A stretch of 10,330 bases of DNA. Source: Burkholderiaceae bacterium (GTDB taxonomy: Bacteria; Pseudomonadota; Gammaproteobacteria; Burkholderiales; Burkholderiaceae). Shown here in pieces: positions 5,480-10,330 of the stretch (positions are counted from its first letter, which is position 1; each line of letters opens with the position of its first letter). The notes beneath the pieces are model-generated. The model was not told the origin of the DNA and made no database searches. It saw nothing but the letters and a program-made list of their open reading frames with translations. The stretch covers positions 1 to 10,330 of the forward strand of contig JASLEM010000402.1 of NCBI GenBank assembly GCA_030151165.1, written 5' to 3'. The position numbers and the translations under genes were made by a program.

Positions 5480-6877
5480 TGCGGGGGCGAGCACCTTCGC
5501 GACGGACGGCGCGCCGTGGGTGGCGACCGGCGTCGCGCCCTGATCGCCGCCCGGCTGCAGGGCCAGCACGTCCGCGTCGGTCAGCGTGCGCAGGAACGCG
5601 ATGAGGTCGTCGATCTCGTGCTCGTCCAGCCGCGGCTTGTTGCCGGGCAGCGGGTCGAACGGCACCTCGTGGTCGACGTACTGCACGAGCTCGTCCGGCG
5701 TGTCGTCGTACAGGTGGACGCTGCCGTCCGGGTTCTTCGAATACCAGCGGCCGGGGTCGATGTCGCGGGTGTTGTAGAACTCGATCACGTCGCGCAGCGA
5801 ATGCAGCGAGCCGTTGTGGAAGAAGCTCGTGCGGATCGCCGTATTGCGCAGCGTCGGCGTGCGAAAGCGGCCGCAGAAGCTCGGGTCGGCGGTGAGGCCG
5901 ACGCGGCCGGACGTGCACAGGCCGAGGTCGACCTGCGCGCCGCTCGCGGCCGAGGCCAGCGGGTACGCGGCCGCCGACGACGCCGCCATCGCCGGCAGCC
6001 CCGCGCGGCGCGGCGCGGCGACCGCGACAAGCCCGCCGTCGGTGAACAGCGGCGCGGCGCCGGTCGTCAGGCGCGAGCTCGGATGGCAGGTCTCGCAGTT
6101 GGCCTTGGCGGGGTTCTCGTAGAGCCGCAGCCCGCGCAGTTCCGCCGGCGTGAGGTTGGCCTTGCCCGCGAGCGCGCGGTCGTACTTGCTGTCGAACGGC
6201 GCGAACTCCTTGCCCTGCTCGTAGACCTCGAGCGCCAGCGCCGCCCATGCGACGACCTGCGACGGATCCTCGAAGACGTCGTGCCCCGGCGCGCTGAACG
6301 CCTGGCGCAAGCGCGGCGCGTAGCGCGCGGCCGCGAGCTTGCGCGCGAGGCTCGCGTCGTCGACGTTGGCCATCTCGTTGGCGGCGAACAGCGGCAGCCG
6401 CGCCTGCTCGCGCGCGGTATCGACGCGGCCGTCCCACGTCAGGCCGCCGGTCGGGCCGGCGTCGACGCCGTGGCCGTCCTCGTCGTCGATGAAGTGCTCG
6501 GTGAAGCGGATGCTGTATTGCGCATAGCGCAGCGACGGGATCGCGCGCGTGCCGTCGTGGTCGGGGTCGTCGTCGGCGAACGGGCTCGGCGTGCGGGCGT
6601 TGGGCCCGAACGCGGCGGCCGGGTCGTGGCAGCTCGAGCACGCCAGCTTGCCGCTCGCCGACAGGCTGGGGTCGGCGAAGATCGCGCGGCCCAGCTCGCC
6701 GAGTTCGGCGACGGTCGGCCGGTTGCCCCAGGCGCGCGGCTGCGGCGCGCGCCTCGCGTTCGCGCTCACGTCGGCGCCACCGGCCTGCGCCGCGACACCC
6801 GCCAGCGCCGCCACGATCGCCGCCGCGGCGAGCGCGCACGCGCGAAGCGGGAGCTGGCGACGGCGGCTCGGGCGCAT
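5474..6877 (-). CDS. Exported di-heme cytochrome c peroxidase / MauG-like protein
   Basis: A 467-residue periplasmic di-heme protein. A Sec-type signal peptide covers residues 1-32 (basic RRRQ, Ala-rich core, cleavage after AQA). Two c-type heme sites are seen: CSSCH at 80-84 and CETCH at 261-265. Family motifs between and after them are LTWDGRVDTAREQARLPL (146-163), FRTPTLRNTAIRTSFFHNGS (338-357) and LHSLRDVIEFYNTRD. C321 and C335 flank the loop before FRTPTLRN and may form a disulfide. Classical bacterial peroxidases reduce H2O2 with electrons from cytochrome c, while MauG relatives oxidise protein side chains. I could not identify a distal Met ligand in the region EVPFDPLPGNKPRLD, so which chemistry applies is open. 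It follows the exported phosphoesterase by 7 bp and is almost certainly cotranscribed with it. No strong Shine-Dalgarno precedes the ATG, consistent with coupling. Confidence 0.92.
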   Translation of the reverse strand: MRPSRRRQLPLRACALAAAAIVAALAGVAAQAGGADVSANARRAPQPRAWGNRPTVAELGELGRAIFADPSLSASGKLACSSCHDPAAAFGPNARTPSPFADDDPDHDGTRAIPSLRYAQYSIRFTEHFIDDEDGHGVDAGPTGGLTWDGRVDTAREQARLPLFAANEMANVDDASLARKLAAARYAPRLRQAFSAPGHDVFEDPSQVVAWAALALEVYEQGKEFAPFDSKYDRALAGKANLTPAELRGLRLYENPAKANCETCHPSSRLTTGAAPLFTDGGLVAVAAPRRAGLPAMAASSAAAYPLASAASGAQVDLGLCTSGRVGLTADPSFCGRFRTPTLRNTAIRTSFFHNGSLHSLRDVIEFYNTRDIDPGRWYSKNPDGSVHLYDDTPDELVQYVDHEVPFDPLPGNKPRLDEHEIDDLIAFLRTLTDADVLALQPGGDQGATPVATHGAPSVAKVLAPAR

Positions 6878-6884
6878 GGCGAGG

Positions 6885-9011
6885 TCAGCGCGAGGCCTGC
6901 CGCTGCGCGCGGAAATCGAGCGCGTTGGTCAGGTCGCCCATCGGCGGCTCGCCGTGCGCCGCGAGCGCGTCGTCGCGCATCGCGATGCCGGGCAGCGGGT
7001 CGAGCGAGAACCGGTGCGTGATGAAGCGCGCCACCGAGCCGGTGTCGTACGGCGTGTGGTCGACGAACCCGCGCCGCGCGAACGGCGAGATGACGACCGC
7101 CGGGATGCGCGTGCCCGGGCCGACGAGATCGCCCTTCGGCGGCGCGACGCTGTCCCACTGGCCGCCGTTCTCGTCGTAGGTCACGACGATCAGCATGTGC
7201 TTCCACTGCGGCCCGGCCTGCAGCCGCGCGATCAGGTCGGCGATGTGCGCGTCGCCCTCGCTCAGGCTGGCATAGCCCGGGTGCTCGTTGTTGCGGCCGA
7301 TCGGCTTGTAGAACGCGACCGGCGGCAGCGTGCCGGCGATGGCGTCGGCGACGAGGTCGCCGTAGTCCTTCAGGTGCGCGGCGCGTGCGTCGGCGTGCGA
7401 CTGCGGGTCGAAGCCGGCGTAGTAGTTGAAGGGCTGGTGGTGCGACTGGAAATTGCCGGCGGCGTCCTTGTAGACCTTGCCGCGGTCGGCCGAGGCGTCG
7501 TTCCAGCCGCCGGCGTACCAGGCCCAGGCGAGGTCGCGCGAGGACAACGTGTCGCCGACGGTCGGGCCCGTCTGCGCGGGCAGCGTGGTCGCCGCCTTCG
7601 GGTCGGCGTAGCTCTTCGTCGCGTCGTCCGCCGCGGGCGCGTTGCCGCTCGGCTGGAAGGCCGGCTGCATCGTGTTGACCGCGTGGAAGGTGCCGTCGCC
7701 GAGGTAGTCCTTCGGCGTGAGGTTGCCGCTCAGGACGAAGACCGGCGGGCCGGCGAGCGACGACGGCGGCGAGTTCGCCGCCAGCGCGAGGTCGGGCGTG
7801 AACGTGCCGTTGGCGGCCGTCTGCAGCAGGGTGATCGACGGCTTCGCGGGCGAGGTGTCGGCGTCGGGGAACACCGGCGCGCAGGCGCAGATCAGGTACT
7901 GGTGGTTCAGGAACGAGCCGCCGAACGCGCCCTGGAAGAAGTGGTCGGCGAGCGTGTACTGCTTCGCGAGCTTCCACAGCGCGGTGCGGCTGCCGTCGAA
8001 CCAGCCCATCACGAGCCCGCCCGAATCGGCCCAGGCGGCGAAGCGGTCGTTCGCGCCGCCGTCGATCTGCATCTGGTTCTCGTAGAAGCGGTGGTAGAGG
8101 TCGCGCGTGACGATCGCGTTGGTGATCGCCGGCTCGCCCCACGCCGGCGTGGCCGCGTCGACCTGGAACGGCGCGTTCGGCAGCACGTTGGTGGTCTGCG
8201 CCTGCGTCACGACGACGCTCTGGCCCGCCGCCGTCAAGCCGCCCCAGGCCGGCGGCAGCTTGTCGAGCACGCTGCCGTCGCGATCCTTCTGCGCGACGAG
8301 CTGGCCGGCCTTCTTCGCGGAGGCGATGCTGGCCGCGCCGGGGAAGTCGGCGAACACGTTGTTGAAGCTGCGGTTCTCGGCGTAGATCACGACGACATTG
8401 CGGATGCCTTCGAGGTCGAGCCGGTTGCCGAGCTCGGCCACGCGGTCGCCGCGGCTGCCCGCGGCCTCGGTGGCGTCGGCGATGCGGCCGACCAGGCGCG
8501 CCTGCTCGGCCTCGAGCGCGGCGCGATCGGCCGGGTCGAGGTCGCCGGCCGGGTCGGCCGTCAGCGACGCCGGCTTCACGCGCAGGCGGGCGGCGAGCAC
8601 GGCGGGCATGTCCTTGCCGCCGCCGGCGATCATCGCCTCGAGCTCGGTCGAGACCGGCCCGACCGTGCCGCCGGCCACGCCCTTGGCCGAGCGGAACACG
8701 AGCGCGCGCCGGACCGGCGTCTTCGCGCCCGTCGCCGGGTCGACCAGTTGCGCCGCGGTGCCGACCTCGGCCACCACCATCCCGTGTCCGGGCAGCGTGA
8801 AGCGGCCGTCGGCGCCGGTGTAGGCGATGCGCTCCCGCGCCTCGCAGCGGGCGTTCCCGTTGCGGTCGATGCAGACGCGCGCGTGCTCGTAGACCCCGCC
8901 GGGGCCCACGACGATGCCCGAGGTGGTGGCGGCAGCGGCAGTGGCAACGGCGGCCGGCAGCGCGGCGGCGAGCGCGGCCGCCACGGGGACGAGGTGCGGG
9001 ATTCGAGGCAT
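6885..9011 (-). CDS. Exported AcpA-like acid phosphatase / phosphoesterase (PF04185 type) with N-terminal extension
   Basis: A 708-residue exported phosphoesterase of the phospholipase C/acid phosphatase group. After an Ala-rich signal peptide (about 1-29) comes a roughly 170-residue extension. It opens with a small beta module, GIVVGPGGVYEHARVCIDRN then NGNARCEARE, ending ADGRFTLPG; D49, N51, N53 and E57 are spaced like a calcium loop, and C47/C56 could pair. A helical, Ala-rich linker leads to the catalytic domain at about 203: NVVVIYAENRSFNNVF with E212-N213, GAFGGSFLNH with S366, HHQPFNYYAGF at 524, and TYDENGGQWDSVAPP with D613-E614, then DHTPYDTGSVARFI. These match the metal-binding set known from Francisella AcpA, as far as I can align by memory. 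The substrate may be phosphomonoesters or a phospholipid. The catalytic domain alone would be normal length; the extension is extra. The ATG at 9011 has no clear Shine-Dalgarno. Confidence 0.9.
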   Translation of the reverse strand: MPRIPHLVPVAAALAAALPAAVATAAAATTSGIVVGPGGVYEHARVCIDRNGNARCEARERIAYTGADGRFTLPGHGMVVAEVGTAAQLVDPATGAKTPVRRALVFRSAKGVAGGTVGPVSTELEAMIAGGGKDMPAVLAARLRVKPASLTADPAGDLDPADRAALEAEQARLVGRIADATEAAGSRGDRVAELGNRLDLEGIRNVVVIYAENRSFNNVFADFPGAASIASAKKAGQLVAQKDRDGSVLDKLPPAWGGLTAAGQSVVVTQAQTTNVLPNAPFQVDAATPAWGEPAITNAIVTRDLYHRFYENQMQIDGGANDRFAAWADSGGLVMGWFDGSRTALWKLAKQYTLADHFFQGAFGGSFLNHQYLICACAPVFPDADTSPAKPSITLLQTAANGTFTPDLALAANSPPSSLAGPPVFVLSGNLTPKDYLGDGTFHAVNTMQPAFQPSGNAPAADDATKSYADPKAATTLPAQTGPTVGDTLSSRDLAWAWYAGGWNDASADRGKVYKDAAGNFQSHHQPFNYYAGFDPQSHADARAAHLKDYGDLVADAIAGTLPPVAFYKPIGRNNEHPGYASLSEGDAHIADLIARLQAGPQWKHMLIVVTYDENGGQWDSVAPPKGDLVGPGTRIPAVVISPFARRGFVDHTPYDTGSVARFITHRFSLDPLPGIAMRDDALAAHGEPPMGDLTNALDFRAQRQASR

Positions 9012-9059
9012 GGTGATGGGCTTCGCGAGTGAGGGGCGCCGGCGGCGGGACGATCTCGA

Positions 9060-9090
9060 CCGGCGCAGGACCCCGTTCGCGCCGGCGCAG
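9060..9090. repeat. Direct repeat CCGGCGCAG with 22-bp period
   Basis: The 9-mer occurs exactly at 9060-9068 and 9082-9090, two helical turns apart, between the phosphoesterase start and the PHO-box-like element. It could bind a regulator in tandem, but a GC-rich 9-mer pair has a fair chance of being accidental. Confidence 0.3.
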
Positions 9091-9104
9091 TGTGCCGACC
9101 CGAT

Positions 9105-9122
9105 ATGTCAGTTCCATGATCC
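9105..9122 (-). promoter_or_regulatory. PHO-box-like element upstream of the phosphoesterase
   Basis: On the minus strand it reads GGATCAT-GGAA-CTGACAT. Compared with the PhoB consensus of two CTGTCAT units separated by 4 bp, the second unit matches 6 of 7 bases and the first 4 of 7. It lies about 95 bp upstream of the phosphatase ATG, a sensible place for activation by phosphate starvation. The match is partial and the function is inferred. Confidence 0.3.
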
Positions 9123-9265
9123 GGCCGCGGCGCCCGGAAGGCGCGCGACCGGTGAAATACGCCGATTCGGGGGCATAGTCTGCCGCAAACCGGGTTTCCA
9201 CCGCCCCGGAGCCGCCCCGGGCCTTGCGTAATCCCGTACGCGGGCTGTCAGGGACTGCTGGCAAC

Positions 9266-9295
9266 ATGCCTGCCGACACCATGAATCCAAGATGA
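9266..9295 (+). CDS. Possible 9-codon leader ORF coupled to the metallophosphoesterase
   Basis: ATG at 9266 encodes MPADTMNPR and stops at TGA 9293-9295, which overlaps the metallophosphoesterase ATG (ATGA at 9292-9295). A second in-frame ATG lies at 9281. AGGGA about 11 nt upstream is a weak ribosome site. Since the main gene has no good Shine-Dalgarno of its own, reinitiation after this mini-ORF is an attractive explanation, but an ORF this short may be accidental. Confidence 0.25.
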   Translation: MPADTMNPR

Positions 9296-10038
9296 CCAAG
9301 ATCGCGGTCGTGACCGACCTGCACGCAAACCGGGAGGCCGTCGAAGCCGTCTTCGCCCACGCACGCGCCCAAGGCGCGACGGAATGGGCGTTCCTCGGCG
9401 ACTTCGTCGGCTACGGCGCCGACCCGGCCTGGGTCGTCGACCAGGTGCGCGAGATGGTCGACGCCGGCGCCGCGGCCGTCTGCGGCAACCACGACGAGGC
9501 CGCCGTCATCGGCGGCACGCCGCAGATGCGCCCCGAGGCGCGCGCCGTCATCGACTGGACGCGCTCGCAGCTCGACCCCGGCCAGCTCGACTTCCTCGCC
9601 GCCCTGCCCTTCCAGGTCCAGCGCGAGGACCGCCTCTACGTCCACGCCAACGCCTTCGCGCCCAGCCAGTGGGAATACGTGCAGGGCCGTGCCGACGCCG
9701 TGCGCTCGATCCACGCCACGACCTGCCACTACACCTTCTGCGGCCACGTCCACGAGCCGCGGCTGTACCACCTGGGCGCCACCGGCAAGGCCGGCGACTT
9801 CACGCCCACGCCCGAGATGCCGATCCCGCTGCCCGGCTACCGCCAGTGGCTCGTCATCCCCGGCTCCGCCGGCCAGCCGCGCGACGGCAACCCGGCCGCG
9901 TGCTACGCGATGTTCGAGCCCGACGCGCAACGCGTCACCTACCACCGTGTACCCTACGACCACGAGAGCGCCGCCGCGAAGATCCGCGCGGCGGGCCTGC
10001 CCGAGCGGCTGGCAGCGCGACTCGGCGAAGGGGTCTGA
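9292..10038 (+). CDS. Calcineurin-like metallophosphoesterase
   Basis: A 248-residue cytoplasmic two-metal phosphoesterase. All the metal-site motifs are present: D9 and H11 in TDLHAN, D37 in LGDFVGYG, N66-H67-D68 in CGNHDEA, H118 in YVHAN, and H152/H154 in CGHVHEP. PGSAGQPRDGNP at 190-201 is typical of the compact bacterial branch that includes YfcE-like and diadenosine-tetraphosphatase-like enzymes. The length suits a single catalytic domain with no signal peptide. Possible substrates are phosphoproteins, nucleotides or small phosphodiesters. A Ser/Thr kinase starts 4 bp downstream, which makes protein dephosphorylation a reasonable hypothesis, though it is not shown by the motifs. The ATG has no strong Shine-Dalgarno but overlaps the stop of a 9-codon leader ORF. 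It is divergent from the exported phosphoesterase. Confidence 0.92.
   Translation: MTKIAVVTDLHANREAVEAVFAHARAQGATEWAFLGDFVGYGADPAWVVDQVREMVDAGAAAVCGNHDEAAVIGGTPQMRPEARAVIDWTRSQLDPGQLDFLAALPFQVQREDRLYVHANAFAPSQWEYVQGRADAVRSIHATTCHYTFCGHVHEPRLYHLGATGKAGDFTPTPEMPIPLPGYRQWLVIPGSAGQPRDGNPAACYAMFEPDAQRVTYHRVPYDHESAAAKIRAAGLPERLAARLGEGV
10028..10033 (+). promoter_or_regulatory. Ribosome binding site supporting the GTG start of the kinase
   Basis: AAGGGG lies 9 nt before GTG 10043, within the last codons of the metallophosphoesterase. It supports a GTG rather than a later ATG as the kinase start and suggests translation coupled to the upstream gene. Confidence 0.5.
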
Positions 10039-10042
10039 CACC

Positions 10043-10330
10043 GTGAGCCAACCGCCCAAGAAGCCGCCGCAACGATCCGGAACGGTGCGATCCGGCACGG
10101 TCCGCTCCAGCGGCGCGTTCAACTCCGGCGCCGGCGGCGGCTCCCGGCGCGGGCCGGACTGGTACGACATCGGCAGCATCGCGCCCCCGCTCGAGAAGGG
10201 CGCGGTCGTCGACGGCTTCCTGCTCGAGAAGCGCCTGCACCAGGGCGGCATGGCCAGCATGTGGCGCGTCAGCCGCGTCGACGCCGAGGGCAACCCTGCG
10301 CCCGTCGCCGACGAGCCGCCGCTCATCATG
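10043..10330 (+). CDS. Serine/threonine protein kinase, N-terminal part (runs off the window)
   Basis: Starts with GTG; 96 codons are visible and the frame is open to the last base. Residues 1-40 are a basic, Pro/Gly/Ser-rich, probably disordered tail, with RSGTV repeated in tandem at 11-20. A folded region begins near WYDIGSIAPPL (40-50), and GAVVDGFLLEKRLHQGGMASMWRVSRV (53-79) has the shape of the first two kinase beta strands. LHQGGMASMWRV is the glycine-rich ATP loop, in the looser GGM form seen in bacterial Hanks-type kinases. The window ends at PPLIM, where beta-3 should begin, so the ATP-anchoring Lys is expected just beyond. The catalytic loop is not visible, so activity is unproven here. 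It is preceded by a metallophosphoesterase with a 4-bp gap, and both are likely in one transcript. Confidence 0.8.
   Translation, partial: MSQPPKKPPQRSGTVRSGTVRSSGAFNSGAGGGSRRGPDWYDIGSIAPPLEKGAVVDGFLLEKRLHQGGMASMWRVSRVDAEGNPAPVADEPPLIM
10073..10102 (+). repeat. Tandem 15-bp repeat encoding RSGTV twice
   Basis: Two adjacent 15-bp units (10073-10087 and 10088-10102) are identical at 13 positions and encode RSGTV-RSGTV, followed by a partial RSS. The unit places a Thr three residues after an Arg, which could be phosphorylated by a basophilic kinase; that is inference. Confidence 0.7.

Larger units (their letters stand above)
9012..9291. promoter_or_regulatory. 280-bp divergent control region between phosphoesterase and metallophosphoesterase
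   Basis: No gene is supported here apart from a possible 9-codon leader at the right end. The region must hold promoters for both directions. For the plus strand, GTGAAA (9152-9157) and CATAGT (9174-9179) are separated by 16 bp and each match 4 of 6 consensus bases. Short repeats and a PHO-box-like element are listed separately. Open frames on both strands lack credible starts. Confidence 0.5.

Noticed and set aside
5259..6839. Upstream extension of the small membrane protein to 613 codons
   Set aside because: It overlaps the peroxidase in a shifted frame. The hydrophobic, protein-like region only begins near 5258.
6549..9032. 827-codon open frame on the plus strand
   Set aside because: It lies wholly antisense to the phosphatase and peroxidase genes, which carry clear motifs. 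Its product is Arg/Val/Gly-rich low-complexity sequence typical of an antisense frame in GC-rich DNA.
9079..9088. GCGCCGGCGC perfect palindrome (and GCCGCGCGGC at 2763-2772)
   Set aside because: Self-complementary GC 10-mers arise often by chance at this base composition.
9187..9197. AAACC-G-GGTTT symmetric element
   Set aside because: It is symmetric but only 5 bp per arm, with no partner element and no clear relation to a promoter. It is too weak to call an operator.
9185..9334. GCAAACCGGG repeated at 9185-9194 and 9325-9334
   Set aside because: The second copy is inside metallophosphoesterase codons for the conserved HANRE region, so the identity is best explained by coding constraint and chance.
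6766..10329. 1187-codon open frame on the minus strand
   Set aside because: It runs antisense through the metallophosphoesterase and kinase and then along the phosphatase in another frame. There are no domain motifs, and the composition is Arg/Gly/Pro-rich.
1..10330. CRISPR arrays, tRNA or rRNA genes, insertion sequences, toxin-antitoxin or defence modules
   Set aside because: No spaced repeats of suitable length, cloverleaf-like sequences, transposase motifs or recognisable defence proteins were found on reading both strands.

Overview
The window looks like chromosomal DNA of a high-G+C betaproteobacterium, most likely in the order Burkholderiales. The grounds are very GC-rich third codon positions throughout, an argD-argF pair whose ornithine carbamoyltransferase reads like betaproteobacterial versions, and a set of accessory genes (DUF4087-like protein, AcpA-type phosphoesterase with a di-heme peroxidase, metallophosphoesterase with a Ser/Thr kinase) that I associate with this group. 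The assignment is by eye, not by search. I see no transposase, integrase, phage gene, CRISPR array, tRNA or rRNA. Both ends of the window cut through genes.

Layout. (1) 1-1511, plus strand: the 3' part of argD (acetylornithine aminotransferase), coupled by an ATGA overlap to argF. Together they supply two successive steps of arginine synthesis. (2) 1516-3658, minus strand: four genes read from right to left, namely an 84-residue orphan, a DEDDh 3'-5' exonuclease, a HAD phosphatase and a secreted DUF4087-like protein. The last two overlap by one base. (3) 3756-4996, plus strand: an AraC-type regulator divergent from the orphan, then a hotdog-fold thioesterase. The 97-bp divergent gap carries a perfect 12-bp palindrome that overlaps a good -10 hexamer. 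(4) 4998-5258, minus strand: a small two-helix membrane protein convergent with the thioesterase, with a single base between the two stop codons.

(5) 5474-9011, minus strand: an exported two-gene unit made of an AcpA/PF04185-type phosphoesterase with a roughly 200-residue N-terminal extension and, 7 bp downstream, an exported di-heme cytochrome c peroxidase/MauG-like protein. (6) 9012-9291: a 280-bp divergent control region with a PHO-box-like element, short direct repeats and a 9-codon leader ORF. (7) 9292-10330, plus strand: a calcineurin-like metallophosphoesterase followed after 4 bp by the first 96 codons of a Ser/Thr protein kinase. That pairing suggests a kinase and its possible antagonist phosphatase.

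No clearly new defence or mobile system is visible. The most interesting parts are the phosphatase-peroxidase unit with its odd extension, the phosphatase-kinase pair, and the divergent operator region at 3697-3710. The two widest gene-free stretches (5259-5473 and 9012-9291) are under 300 bp and are described separately.
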